Positions 30,676 to 41,038 of a stretch of 64,000 bases of DNA are shown here, in pieces. The stretch spans positions 22,743-86,742 of the forward strand of contig JAQUZE010000002.1 of the NCBI GenBank assembly GCA_028691515.1, in the 5' to 3' direction. Origin of the DNA: Bacilli bacterium (GTDB lineage: Bacteria; Bacillota_I; Bacilli_A; ML615J-28; CAG-698). Below the pieces are notes generated by a model that did no database searches, was not told where the DNA came from, and saw nothing but the letters and a program-made list of their open reading frames with translations. A program made the position numbers and the translations under genes. Position 1 is the first letter of the stretch, and each line of letters starts with the position of its first letter.

Positions 30676-31731
30676 ATGCGTAGATTTGAGTTTATAAAAC
30701 CTCAAACAGAACCAGAAGTGAATGAAGAGAAGAATTATGGAAAATTCACAATTACTCCACTTGAAAGAGGTTATGGTTTAACTATTGGAAATGCTTTAAG
30801 AAGAGTTCTAATGTCTTCAATGCCTGGAATTGCTATTGTAGCAATGGAAATTGAGGGTGTATCTAATGAATATATGGCATTAGATGGAATTATAGAAGAC
30901 GTAACTGAAATAATACTTAATTTAAAAAATGTAAAGCTATCTATTGATGGTGACGATTTATTTAAACCAATGGGAGATAATCTTGATTTTAAGTTAGAAA
31001 TTCATGCAACTAAAGCAGGAGTTGTTACTGCTGGAGATCTAATTCATGAAAGTGAATTAGTAGTTGTTAATCCTGACCAAGTGATTCTTACACTTGCAAA
31101 AGATCGTATATTTGATGGTGTTTTCTTTGCAAGAAGAGGAGTTGGTTATGTTAGTTCTGAAGAAAATAAAGTTTTTTGTAAAGATGAAGCAGGAAATATT
31201 TATCAACAAAGAATCGCAATAGATTCAATATATACTCCTGTTACAAAAGTCAAATATGAAGTTGAAAAGACTCGTGTTGATGAAGATGTTAATTATGATA
31301 AACTTACTCTAGAAATATGGACAGATAAGAGAATTAGTCCTGAAGACGCAATATCTTTAGCGGCTGCATTTTTATCAGAACATTTTGATGTAATTAGTGG
31401 ATTAAATGATTTGATTAAAAATCAAGAGTATATGAATGAACCTGTTGAGAAAGTATCAAATAAAAAATTAGAGAAACCGATTGAAGATTTGGATTTATCT
31501 GTAAGATCATATAATTGTCTAAAGAGAGCTAATATTCATACTATTGGAGAACTTACTCAAAAGACAGTAAATGAAATGATCAGAATCCGTAATTTAGGTC
31601 GTAAGTCGCTAAAAGAAGTTGAAGATAAATTAAAAGAGTTCGGATTGTCTTTACGTCGCTCACTAGAAGCTGATTATGAAGATTTAGATGAATTTGATGA
31701 TGAAGATTCTTCTTCTAATAATGAAGATTAG
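30676..31731 (+). CDS. rpoA: DNA-directed RNA polymerase subunit alpha
   Basis: [27 protein letters not shown]-terminal alpha-[23 protein letters not shown]. Confidence 0.98.
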   Translation: MRRFEFIKPQTEPEVNEEKNYGKFTITPLERGYGLTIGNALRRVLMSSMPGIAIVAMEIEGVSNEYMALDGIIEDVTEIILNLKNVKLSIDGDDLFKPMGDNLDFKLEIHATKAGVVTAGDLIHESELVVVNPDQVILTLAKDRIFDGVFFARRGVGYVSSEENKVFCKDEAGNIYQQRIAIDSIYTPVTKVKYEVEKTRVDEDVNYDKLTLEIWTDKRISPEDAISLAAAFLSEHFDVISGLNDLIKNQEYMNEPVEKVSNKKLEKPIEDLDLSVRSYNCLKRANIHTIGELTQKTVNEMIRIRNLGRKSLKEVEDKLKEFGLSLRRSLEADYEDLDEFDDEDSSSNNED

Positions 31732-31745
31732 GAGGAATAGACAAA

Positions 31746-32114
31746 ATGTCATTAGGATATAGTAAATTAGGTCGTAATCAGGCCCAAAGAAAAGCACTTT
31801 TACGAGACTTAATTACTGATTTAATTATTAATGAACATATCGAAACAACTTTTTCAAAAGCAAAAGAACTTAAAAGATTAGCAGATCGTATGATTACGTT
31901 AGGTAAAAAAGGAACTTTAGCTGCAAGAGTTGATGCTGCAAGCTTAATTCGTTTTGAATATGTTGATGAAGAAAAAACTCAATATGCTGTTCAAAAATTA
32001 TTTTCTGAACTTGCACCTAAATATAAAGAAAGACATGGTGGTTACACTAGGGTATTAAAATTAATGCCAAGACGTGGTGATAATGCTCCTATGGCTTTAA
32101 TTGAGTTTGTTTAA
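31746..32114 (+). CDS. rplQ: 50S ribosomal protein L17
   Basis: Conserved L17 sequence and position. Confidence 0.97.
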   Translation: MSLGYSKLGRNQAQRKALLRDLITDLIINEHIETTFSKAKELKRLADRMITLGKKGTLAARVDAASLIRFEYVDEEKTQYAVQKLFSELAPKYKERHGGYTRVLKLMPRRGDNAPMALIEFV

Positions 32115-32131
32115 AAATCAGTATAGTTAAT

Positions 32132-32163
32132 AAAAAAACCATCAAAGATTTTGATGGTTTTTA
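32132..32163 (+). terminator. Intrinsic terminator of ribosomal protein operon
   Basis: AAAACCATCAAA-GA-TTTGATGGTTTTT. Confidence 0.85.
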
Positions 32164-32283
32164 TTAATTTTTATATATAAGTGTTATTAATTATTTAGGG
32201 AATATATAATTTTTACTTCTATTCTTATGTTTGCAAATAGTTGTATAAAATGGTAAAATATGGAGATACATATAGGTGTAAAT

Positions 32284-32730
32284 ATGAAAAAACTTGATTA
32301 TATAATAATAATATTTATTTTTATTTTTTCTCTTGGTATATATGGAGTCTATTTTTATTATAAAGGACTTGGTAGTGATCAATTAAAAGTTGAAATTAGA
32401 TATCAAAATGAAATATTAGCTTCTTATGATTTTGTTGAAGGGTTAGATAAAGATATATATATTGATTTTTCTGATGGTCAACTTAATTGGACTGTTAAGT
32501 CAAAAGGAGTTATAGAATTAGAAGAGTCAGTGGCTATTAATAATAGCACTCATGAACAAACTCATAATGTTGTTCATTTAGCATATAAAGATATTTATAT
32601 GACGGAAGCGGATTGTCATGGTGGACAATGTTTAAGGATGAAGATTTTTGGATCTTTTTCTCCACCAATTTATTGTACAAATGGTGTTACTGTTTCATTG
32701 ACAGGAACCGAAATTGAAATAATTGTATAG
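32284..32730 (+). CDS. NusG domain II-containing membrane-anchored protein
   Basis: N-terminal TM; EADCHGGQCLRMKIFGSFSPPIYCTNGVTVSLTG resembles NusG_II C...C...C pattern. Confidence 0.75.
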   Translation: MKKLDYIIIIFIFIFSLGIYGVYFYYKGLGSDQLKVEIRYQNEILASYDFVEGLDKDIYIDFSDGQLNWTVKSKGVIELEESVAINNSTHEQTHNVVHLAYKDIYMTEADCHGGQCLRMKIFGSFSPPIYCTNGVTVSLTGTEIEIIV

Positions 32731-32741
32731 GAAATGAAAAA

Positions 32742-33551
32742 ATGAATATAATAGAAATTAAAAATTTAAATTTTAGATATACTCGTAAATATCCCGTTAT
32801 TAGAGATTTAAACTTATCGATAAAAAAAGGAGAGTATGTATCTATTCTTGGGCATAATGGTTCAGGAAAAAGTACTCTTGCAAAATTAATAGTAGGTTTA
32901 CTAGAAGCGGAAAGTGGTGAAATATATATTGATGGTAAATTGCTTTCCGAGGAATTTATTTATGATATTAGAGAAAAAATAGGAATAGTTTTTCAAAATC
33001 CAGATAATCAATTTGTTGGTATTACTGTAAAAGATGATATTGCTTTTGGCCTTGAGAATAGAGGGATTGAACGAATGAAGATGCTTGATTTAATTGACGA
33101 ATTCTCAACTTTGGTTAGAATGAATAAATTTTTGGAAAAAAATCCAGAAGAATTATCTGGTGGTGAGAAACAAAGAGTAGCAATTGCTGGTGTTTTAGCT
33201 TGTAAACCTGATGTGATTATTCTAGATGAGGCTACTTCGATGTTGGATCCAAAAGGAATAAAAGAAGTAAATGAGGTTATTGACACATTAAAAGGTAGTA
33301 AAACGATTATTTCTATTACTCATAATTTGAGTGAGGCAATTAATGCTGATAGAGTATTAGTTATGAGTGAAGGAAAAATTATTCTTGATGGAACACCATT
33401 AGATGTATTTAAAGAAGAAGAAATATTAAAAAATGCTCATTTAGATATATTAGAAAGTATGAAATTAATTTCGATGATTAAAAGTGGAACCGATATTAAA
33501 AATAAAGAAGGGATTGAAAACTTATTATGGGAATTAACTTTCAAAAAGTAG
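32742..33551 (+). CDS. ecfA1: Energy-coupling factor transporter ATPase 1
   Basis: GHNGSGKST, LSGGEKQR, VIILDEATSMLDP; operon with ecfA2-ecfT. Confidence 0.93.
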   Translation: MNIIEIKNLNFRYTRKYPVIRDLNLSIKKGEYVSILGHNGSGKSTLAKLIVGLLEAESGEIYIDGKLLSEEFIYDIREKIGIVFQNPDNQFVGITVKDDIAFGLENRGIERMKMLDLIDEFSTLVRMNKFLEKNPEELSGGEKQRVAIAGVLACKPDVIILDEATSMLDPKGIKEVNEVIDTLKGSKTIISITHNLSEAINADRVLVMSEGKIILDGTPLDVFKEEEILKNAHLDILESMKLISMIKSGTDIKNKEGIENLLWELTFKK

Positions 33552-34399
33552 GTTTTTATTACTATACCCCTAAGAAAAAGCAAGTAGTAGAATACACGCT
33601 TTCAAATATAAATTTAAATATTGAAGAATCAAATGAATTTATCGCTATTGTTGGTCATACAGGTTCCGGTAAATCAACTTTAGTGCAATTGATGAATGCT
33701 TTACTTTTACCTAAAACAGGAGAAATCACTATTGGGAATAAAGTTTTAACTAAAAAAACAAAAGTGGAGATGAAACCTATTCGTAAAAAAATTGGGCTTG
33801 TTTTTCAATTTCCTGAGTATCAATTATTTGAACAAAGTGTATTAAAAGATATCATGTTTGGACCAAGAAATTTTGGTTTTTCAGTAGAAGAAGCTAATGA
33901 ACAAGCTATAAAAATGTCTCAAGTTGTGGGGTTAGAAGAAAGTCTGTTATCTAGAAATCCTTTTTCTTTGTCTGGTGGACAAATGAGAAAGGTTGCTATT
34001 GCTGGTATTTTAGCAAGTAATCCAGAAATATTAATTTTTGATGAACCAACTGTTGGTCTTGATCCTCTTGCTAAGAATGAATTAATGTCTTTATTAAAGA
34101 AATTAAACGATGATGGAAAAACAATTATTATTATTACTCATGATATGGAAGTAGTATCTAAATATTGTAAAAGGGTAATAGTAATGAAAGAAGGAGAAAT
34201 TGCTATTGATACTACAAAAGATCAGCTTTTTAAAACTGAAGGTCTTTTAGAAAAGTATAGTTTAGATTATCCTATTTTACTAACGTTATTAAAAAAAATT
34301 AAAGAACAATATAATGTTGATTTAGATATCTACAAATATAATACTAATGATGCTTATTTAGAGTTGGTAAGGGTATTTGGTGATAGTTATGGGAAATAA
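33527..34399 (+). CDS. ecfA2: Energy-coupling factor transporter ATPase 2
   Basis: GHTGSGKST, LSGGQMRKVAIAG, ILIFDEPTVGLDP. Confidence 0.93.
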   Translation: MGINFQKVGFYYYTPKKKQVVEYTLSNINLNIEESNEFIAIVGHTGSGKSTLVQLMNALLLPKTGEITIGNKVLTKKTKVEMKPIRKKIGLVFQFPEYQLFEQSVLKDIMFGPRNFGFSVEEANEQAIKMSQVVGLEESLLSRNPFSLSGGQMRKVAIAGILASNPEILIFDEPTVGLDPLAKNELMSLLKKLNDDGKTIIIITHDMEVVSKYCKRVIVMKEGEIAIDTTKDQLFKTEGLLEKYSLDYPILLTLLKKIKEQYNVDLDIYKYNTNDAYLELVRVFGDSYGK

Positions 34400-35396
34400 T
34401 TTAGTATTAGGGCAATATTATAATTCTAAATCTTGGTTTCATGCTCTTGATCCAAGGACTAAATTACTGAGTATTTTATTATTGATGGTATCTGTTTTTC
34501 TAATGAGCAATTTTTACTTTTTACTTGGTACTTTTGCATTAATAATAATTTTAATTTTATCAACAAGGATTCCTTTTGGAAAGTTTCTTAGAAGTTTAAG
34601 AGCAGTTGCAATGCTTTTATTATTTACGATTATTTTTCAAATTGTATTTAGTAGGCAAGGAGAAAAACTTTGGGAAGGGGAATTCAAACTTGATGGTTTA
34701 ATTATTGTGTTTGGAATTATATTGTTTATAATATTTTCTTTAACAAAGAAAATATTTCCAAAGTTTAGAAGTATACAGTTGTTATTAATAATAGCATTTG
34801 TATTTGTGATGCAATATTTTAAAATATTTAATTTTAATTTTAATTTTTTCTTAACAGATGATTTTATTAGTTATCCAATAAAAATTTATAATGAAGGATT
34901 AAGTTTAGCGGGGACAGTAATTTTAAGAATATTATCATTAGTTTTTGTTTCTTCTTTATTAACCTTAACAACAAAACCATCAGACTTAACAAATGGTATT
35001 GAAAGTTTATTAAAACCATTAAAGAAAATAGGAATAAATGTTTCTATTTTTGCAATGATGATATCAATTGCTCTTCGTTTTATTCCCACATTGATTAATG
35101 AAGCTAATAAAATATTGAAAGCTCAAGCATCAAGAGGAGTAGATTTTAAGGAGTCTAAATTTAGGGAAAAAATTACTCAAATAATATCACTTTTAATTCC
35201 GATGTTTGTTATAGCTTATAAACGAGCAGGTGATTTAGCTGAGGCTATGGAAGCACGAGGATATGTTCCTAATAGTGAAAGAACCTCAATTAATGAATTA
35301 AGACTAAAATTATCTGATTATACAGTAATAAGTGTAATGATATTATTTTTATCAGGAGTTATTACTATTTTGGCTACGGGACTATATGCGATATAA
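34389..35396 (+). CDS. ecfT: Energy-coupling factor transporter transmembrane protein
   Basis: Multi-TM; ARG/ARG-type motifs (KAQASRGVDF, AMEARGY). Confidence 0.92.
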   Translation: MGNNLVLGQYYNSKSWFHALDPRTKLLSILLLMVSVFLMSNFYFLLGTFALIIILILSTRIPFGKFLRSLRAVAMLLLFTIIFQIVFSRQGEKLWEGEFKLDGLIIVFGIILFIIFSLTKKIFPKFRSIQLLLIIAFVFVMQYFKIFNFNFNFFLTDDFISYPIKIYNEGLSLAGTVILRILSLVFVSSLLTLTTKPSDLTNGIESLLKPLKKIGINVSIFAMMISIALRFIPTLINEANKILKAQASRGVDFKESKFREKITQIISLLIPMFVIAYKRAGDLAEAMEARGYVPNSERTSINELRLKLSDYTVISVMILFLSGVITILATGLYAI

Positions 35397-36120
35397 GTGT
35401 ATAGTTACTTATGACGGAACTAATTATTTTGGTTTTCAATTGCAAAAGAAATTTCGAACAATTCAATCAGAAATAGAACAAACAATATCAAAGGTTCTAA
35501 AACAAGATATTAAAATTTATGCGGCTGGAAGGACAGATGCAAAGGTTCATGCTTTGGGCCAAGTATTTCATTTTGATACTGATGTAATAATGAGTGCTAA
35601 AAGAATGCAAAATGCTATTAATTATCGAATTTCAAAAGATATATATATTCAAAGTGTGGAATTAGTGAGCGAAGAATTTCATTCTCGTTTTTCTGTTTTA
35701 AAAAAAGAATACCATTATTATATTGATTTTGGTAAACATAATCCATTTTTAAAAAATTATCGTTATTTTTATCCTTACAGTAAAAAAGTTGATTGGGAAA
35801 AATTTAAAAGTGCAGCTAGTATATTTATTGGTACACACGATTTTAAATCATTTACTAAAAATCATAAGTTGGAAAATACGATTAGAACAATTTATTCAAT
35901 TGATTTTTCTATTAAAGATACATTAATTATCGTTAAGATTGTTGGAGATGGGTTTTTACATAACATGGTTAGAATTTTGATTGGTATGCTTCTCGAAGTG
36001 GGAAGAGGTAATTACACTATTGATGATTTAAAATTGATTATGAATGAAAAGAACAGGGAATTAGCTCCTAAAATTGCTCCTCCTAATGGTTTGTATTTAT
36101 ATAAAGTATATTATAAATAA
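35386..36120 (+). CDS. truA: tRNA pseudouridine synthase A
   Basis: AAGRTDAKVHALGQVFHFDT. Confidence 0.96.
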   Translation: MRYKCIVTYDGTNYFGFQLQKKFRTIQSEIEQTISKVLKQDIKIYAAGRTDAKVHALGQVFHFDTDVIMSAKRMQNAINYRISKDIYIQSVELVSEEFHSRFSVLKKEYHYYIDFGKHNPFLKNYRYFYPYSKKVDWEKFKSAASIFIGTHDFKSFTKNHKLENTIRTIYSIDFSIKDTLIIVKIVGDGFLHNMVRILIGMLLEVGRGNYTIDDLKLIMNEKNRELAPKIAPPNGLYLYKVYYK

Positions 36121-36155
36121 AAAAATCCAGATTAATTAAATATCTGGATTTTTAT
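36121..36155. terminator. Bidirectional intrinsic terminator
   Basis: AAAAATCCAGAT...ATCTGGATTTTT between convergent genes. Confidence 0.75.
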
Positions 36156-37018
36156 TTACGATTTAAATATATAAGACGAATTTTTTTAAATATCATGATA
36201 CTAAACAAGAAGAATATACATAACAAGATAATGGTTGCTCCTGTAGGTAAATCAAAATAATAGGATAGGAAGAAACCTAGTATAACACTAATTTCACTAA
36301 AGACAATAGAAACTATTAGAGCATTTTTATATGATTTTCCTATTAAGATACCAATAGAAATTGGTACAATCATTAAAGCACTTATTAGTAAAACTCCAAT
36401 CAAGTTTAGGAAAAAAGAGATAACAAAAGCTAAAGTAATTGTTATTAACATTTGTAAAAATTTTACGTTAATTCCAGAGACTATTGCAAATGTTTCATCA
36501 AAACATAATGTTACTATTTTTTTGTAAGAAGTAAGGATAAAAATTATTATTAATAAGGTAATAATAAGAATAAGAATAAAGTCGGTTAAACCAACAGCTA
36601 AAATAGAGCCAAATAATAAACTGTTAATAAATTTGGAGTCCACACCAGTGCTTAAACTTAAGAATAAACTACTTAAAGCCACACCTAAACTTAAAATAAT
36701 TGGCATTGAGAGCTCTTTATAGTTTTTATAAAAGTTTCTTAGTTTTTCAATTAAAAAAGTTCCTAAAACGCCAAAAATTACTCCCCAAATTGTGGGATTT
36801 AATAATTCAAATTGAAATACATTAGCAATAAGTACGCCCATTGTTACACCAGCAAGAGAAAAGTGACTTAATGTATTTGCAATAAACGATAATCTTCTAA
36901 TAACTACTACTGATCCAACAACTGGAGCTAATACCCCAAGAATAATTGCTGAATAAATAGCATATCTAAAAAAGTCTTGTTCTATAAAAAAATCAAAAAT
37001 ACTCATTAAACTAATCAT
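36152..37018 (-). CDS. Metal ABC transporter permease (ZnuB/MntB-like)
   Basis: ABC-3 family sequence (GVLAPVVGSVVVIRRLSFIANTLSHFSLAGVTMG). Confidence 0.88.
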   Translation of the reverse strand: MISLMSIFDFFIEQDFFRYAIYSAIILGVLAPVVGSVVVIRRLSFIANTLSHFSLAGVTMGVLIANVFQFELLNPTIWGVIFGVLGTFLIEKLRNFYKNYKELSMPIILSLGVALSSLFLSLSTGVDSKFINSLLFGSILAVGLTDFILILIITLLIIIFILTSYKKIVTLCFDETFAIVSGINVKFLQMLITITLAFVISFFLNLIGVLLISALMIVPISIGILIGKSYKNALIVSIVFSEISVILGFFLSYYFDLPTGATIILLCIFFLFSIMIFKKIRLIYLNRK

Positions 37019-37661
37019 ATGTTTTACATCCTTTTTCAAAAGAAAAAAAGCCTAAATCATCTAGTATTAGAGTATAAGTAGATAAGTCTTTACAGAAAAC
37101 AGGGTCATGAGTAATTAGAATAATAGTAATTCCTTCTGATTTAAGTTTTGAGAGAATTTTATACATTGCTTCAATATTCTCTTGGTCAACGCCCACAGTA
37201 GGCTCATCTAATACAAGCATTTTTGGATTGCAAAGAAGCGCTCTTGCGATAAAAACTCGTTGTAATTGACCTCCAGATAAATTATTGATATTATCATTAT
37301 AAATAACATTTAAATCTAGGTCATTAATTATTTGTGTAAAAAATGCATCTTTTCTTTTAGGGTATGCACAAAGTAGTAATTCTTTTACAGAGATTGGGAA
37401 TTCATAATTGAATTCAGATTTTTGAGGAACATAGCCAATATTAAATAATTTTTTTAATTTGTTGATATCAACATCATCTAAAAATATTTTTTTATCAGGA
37501 ATTTTTAAAAGTTTCAACATGCATTTTGCAAGTGTAGATTTTCCTGTTCCGTTTCTTCCAATTACAGATAAAAAGTCTCCACTAACAAGTGAAAATGATA
37601 AATTATTTAAAACTATTTTGTCATCATAGGCAAATGACAATTTGTCAACTATTACCCTCAT
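37011..37661 (-). CDS. Metal ABC transporter ATP-binding protein (ZnuC-like)
   Basis: GRNGTGKST, LSGGQLQRVFIARAL, LVLDEPTVGVD. Confidence 0.9.
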   Translation of the reverse strand: MRVIVDKLSFAYDDKIVLNNLSFSLVSGDFLSVIGRNGTGKSTLAKCMLKLLKIPDKKIFLDDVDINKLKKLFNIGYVPQKSEFNYEFPISVKELLLCAYPKRKDAFFTQIINDLDLNVIYNDNINNLSGGQLQRVFIARALLCNPKMLVLDEPTVGVDQENIEAMYKILSKLKSEGITIILITHDPVFCKDLSTYTLILDDLGFFSFEKGCKTYD

Positions 37662-37686
37662 TGGATTCTCCTTTATTTTATACGTA

Positions 37687-37701
37687 TATGATTTTATCAT
37701 A
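37687..37701. promoter_or_regulatory. Palindrome overlapping probable -10 of the znuC-like promoter
   Basis: TATGAT-TTT-ATCATA; on the minus strand TTGCTT-N16-TATGAT. Confidence 0.45.
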
Positions 37702-37819
37702 GAATAGACTTTTCTTCAAGCAAGAATACATTAATTATAAGATTGAATATAAAACTGTTTCTTTTTTAGGCAATTTATGAGATAATAATATAAAGAAACA
37801 TATGTCAGAGGGTGAAAAA

Positions 37820-38446
37820 ATGAGTTTATTCATTACATTTGAAGGCGGAGAAGGAACGGGAAAAACTACCGTCATAAATAATTTATATAATTATCTTATT
37901 TCTTTGGGATATGATGTTATTAAGACACGAGAGCCAGGTGGTTCTAAAATATCGGAATCTATTAGAGGTATTATTCTTGATCGTAACAACACTATTATGG
38001 ATTATAAAACAGAAGCATTAATGTATGCTGCATCAAGAAGACAACATTTAATTGAAGTAATTATACCAGCTCTTAAGAAAAATAAAATTGTAATTTGTGA
38101 TCGTTATATTGATTCTTCACTTGCATATCAAGGTTATGCAAGGGGATTAGGAATTGAGCAAGTGAAAACTATTAATGAATATGCAATTAGTGGATATTGG
38201 CCTGATTTAACAATATATATTGATTTAGATCCTAATATTGGTATAAACAGAATTAAGAATAATAATAGAGATGTTGATCGTTTGGATGAAGAGACAATAT
38301 CTTTTCATGAGAAAGTGAGAGAAGGATATATAAAATTAATTGATTTATATCCAAATCGAATTAAAAAAATTGATGGGAATGTTTCTTTGGACATATTAAC
38401 ACAGATTGCTAAAGAAATTGTTGTTAATAAATTAAAAGAAGGATAG
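37820..38446 (+). CDS. tmk: Thymidylate kinase
   Basis: FEGGEGTGKTT; REPGGSKISE; DRYIDSSLAYQGYARGLG. Confidence 0.97.
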   Translation: MSLFITFEGGEGTGKTTVINNLYNYLISLGYDVIKTREPGGSKISESIRGIILDRNNTIMDYKTEALMYAASRRQHLIEVIIPALKKNKIVICDRYIDSSLAYQGYARGLGIEQVKTINEYAISGYWPDLTIYIDLDPNIGINRIKNNNRDVDRLDEETISFHEKVREGYIKLIDLYPNRIKKIDGNVSLDILTQIAKEIVVNKLKEG

Positions 38447-38454
38447 GAATATAT

Positions 38455-39444
38455 ATGAACTTTGAAATTTTGAAAAAAAACCAACCTAAAGTTATAAAAC
38501 TTCTAGAGAATAGTTTTATGAAAAATCGCTTAGTTCATACTTATTTGTTTGAGGGGCCAAGTGGCACTAATAAAGTTGAAGCTGCTTTTTATTTAGCTTG
38601 TTTGCTTTTTTGTGAAAACAGTGAAAAGCCTTGTTTAAAATGTAAAAATTGTCAAATGATATTAAATAAGACGCACCCCAGCGTTTTTTATATAACTCCA
38701 GAAACGGAAGTAATTAAAAAACAGCAAATTGAATCATTGATTCATGAATTTAGTTTAACCGCTTTAGTAGAAGGAAAAAGAGTATTTATTATTGATGGAA
38801 TTGAAAAAGCAAATATATTTGCAGCAAATTCTATATTAAAGTTTTTAGAAGAAATGCATGAAAATGATTATGGTATTTTAATTTCCGAAAATTTAAGTTC
38901 TATTTTACCTACTATTAGATCAAGAAGTCAAATTATTAATTTTCACAAAACATCTGAAGGTGATGTAGTTAAAGAACTTGTTAGTGAAAATGTTGATGAA
39001 CAATTAGCAAGAGTAATTGTCAAATTAACTAATAGTGTTAGTGAAGGATTAGAGCTTGCAAATGATAAATTATTTACTTATGTATATGATCTTGCTATAA
39101 AAATAATCAAGACTATTATTTTAAAAGAAGATTTTCCTTTAATAGTTTTAAATAGAGAAGGAAATGAATTATTAAGAGAAAAGGAAAAGAAATATCATCA
39201 TTATTTTTTAAACATGTTGGTTCTTTTTAATAACGATATGTTATATTTTTCACTTGGAAATAGAGATAAAATTGTTTTTTCTGAAGTAATTGATGAATAT
39301 AAGGCAAGAATAGAAATTATTAATGAAAAAATAATTAAGAATATAGAGTATATAATGGAAATGAAAGAAAGAATTAATTCTAATGTTAATCTAGACCTTT
39401 TATATACAGACTTATTTATAGAAACGGGGAAGTTAAATGGTTAA
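38455..39444 (+). CDS. holB: DNA polymerase III delta' subunit
   Basis: Clamp-loader-like; Cys-rich CLLFCENSEKPCLKCKNCQ; position after tmk. Confidence 0.88.
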   Translation: MNFEILKKNQPKVIKLLENSFMKNRLVHTYLFEGPSGTNKVEAAFYLACLLFCENSEKPCLKCKNCQMILNKTHPSVFYITPETEVIKKQQIESLIHEFSLTALVEGKRVFIIDGIEKANIFAANSILKFLEEMHENDYGILISENLSSILPTIRSRSQIINFHKTSEGDVVKELVSENVDEQLARVIVKLTNSVSEGLELANDKLFTYVYDLAIKIIKTIILKEDFPLIVLNREGNELLREKEKKYHHYFLNMLVLFNNDMLYFSLGNRDKIVFSEVIDEYKARIEIINEKIIKNIEYIMEMKERINSNVNLDLLYTDLFIETGKLNG

Positions 39445-40291
39445 AGTTGTAGGTGTAGCTTTTAAAGAAGTAGGGAAAATATATTGGTTTGATCCAAACA
39501 ATTTAACTTTATCAGAAGGTGATAAAGTTGTTGTGGAAACGATTAGAGGCTTAGAAATAGGTTTAATTGTTAAGGGAATACAGGAAGTTAATGAAAAAGA
39601 TGTTTTTGAATTAAAACCTGTTTTGCGAGTTGCTAGTATGAAGGACATCAAAAGAAGTATTGATAATGAAAGTGAAGAAGCGGAATCGCTTAGAATTATT
39701 AAGGAATTAGTAAAACAAAATAATTTACCAATGAAAGTATTAAGTTGTGAATTTACACTTGATCATAAAAAAATAATAATATATTATAATTCAGATTCAA
39801 GGGTGGATTTTAGAGACTTATTAAAGGATTTAGCAATTGCTTTTAGGCTAAGAATAGAATTAAGGCAGATTGGTGCTCGTGAAGGAGCAAAAATAATTGG
39901 AGGATTAGGAGTTTGTGGTAGAGAAGTATGTTGTAAGAGCCATTTAAGAGAATTTAGTGCAGTAAGCATGAAAATGGCTAAAGAACAGGATATGACTTTA
40001 AGTGCAGCAAAAGTTGCAGGAATTTGTGGAAAATTAATGTGTTGTATTGGTTATGAGTGTGATTTTTATAGAGAACAAAGGAAAAAAATTCCTGGTGTTG
40101 GAGATATGGTTAATACCCCAATAACTCAAAATTGTCCTGTTATTAGTGTAAATTATTTGCGAGAATTAATTAAAACAAGGGATTCTGATGGGAATGTAAA
40201 AGAATGGAAAGCAAGTGAAGTTGTTAGAGTTAAACAAGCACAAATGCAAGCACAACCAGATGATGATTCTGATGATATAGTTGATGATTAA
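39437..40291 (+). CDS. ricT: PSP1 domain protein (RicT/YaaT-like)
   Basis: PSP1 Cys-rich motif GGLGVCGREVCC...GICGKLMCCIGYE. Confidence 0.93.
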   Translation: MVKVVGVAFKEVGKIYWFDPNNLTLSEGDKVVVETIRGLEIGLIVKGIQEVNEKDVFELKPVLRVASMKDIKRSIDNESEEAESLRIIKELVKQNNLPMKVLSCEFTLDHKKIIIYYNSDSRVDFRDLLKDLAIAFRLRIELRQIGAREGAKIIGGLGVCGREVCCKSHLREFSAVSMKMAKEQDMTLSAAKVAGICGKLMCCIGYECDFYREQRKKIPGVGDMVNTPITQNCPVISVNYLRELIKTRDSDGNVKEWKASEVVRVKQAQMQAQPDDDSDDIVDD

Positions 40292-40294
40292 TAT

Positions 40295-41023
40295 ATGGAA
40301 TATATACATGAATTATTGGGATATAAAAATATAAAAATTATTCAAAAAGAAGAAATGTTTCGTTTTTCCTTGGATTCAATGTTGTTAGCTTATTTTGTTA
40401 ATGTAAAAAATGAAGATAGAGTTGTAGATTTAGGTTGTGGAAATGGTCCAATTCCCTTATTTTTATCTTTAAAAACAAAAGGTAAAATATATGGTATTGA
40501 AATACAAGAAGAAGTATATGATCTTGCTAAAAGAAGTGTTGTTTTAAATAATATTGAAGAACAAATTTGTATATTAAATGAAGATATTATTGATATATAT
40601 AAAATAATTGGTGCTAATTCTTTTGAAATTGTTACAACAAATCCGCCTTATTTTAAGTATAATCAAAGCAGCAATGTTAATAAAAGTGATTATAAAACGA
40701 TTGCTAGACATGAAGTATTAATTAATCTAGAACAAATCATTAAAGAAGCATCTAAATTATTAGTTGATGGAGGAAGCTTGAACATAGTTTATCGTGTTTC
40801 AAGACTAAATGATTTATTATTGGAGTTTAATAAATGCAATTTTGGGATAAAAAGGATACAATATGTATATCCAAAGATAAGTTCAAATGAAGCTTTAATA
40901 ATGCTTGTTGAAGCGAAAAAAAATCGGCCTTCAGATGTAAAAGTTCTTAAACCTTTATATGTTTTAGATAAAAATGGAGAATATACACCAGAAGTATTAA
41001 AAATATTTAATTTTAAAAAATAA
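40295..41023 (+). CDS. trmN6: tRNA1(Val) (adenine-N6)-methyltransferase-like protein
   Basis: DLGCGNGPIPLFLS; NPPYFK. Confidence 0.88.
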   Translation: MEYIHELLGYKNIKIIQKEEMFRFSLDSMLLAYFVNVKNEDRVVDLGCGNGPIPLFLSLKTKGKIYGIEIQEEVYDLAKRSVVLNNIEEQICILNEDIIDIYKIIGANSFEIVTTNPPYFKYNQSSNVNKSDYKTIARHEVLINLEQIIKEASKLLVDGGSLNIVYRVSRLNDLLLEFNKCNFGIKRIQYVYPKISSNEALIMLVEAKKNRPSDVKVLKPLYVLDKNGEYTPEVLKIFNFKK

Positions 41024-41038
41024 ATAGGAGGAATTAAA

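Noticed and set aside
33008-33286. 92-aa minus-strand ORF antisense to ecfA1
   Set aside because: Opposite conserved Walker/signature motifs; spurious.
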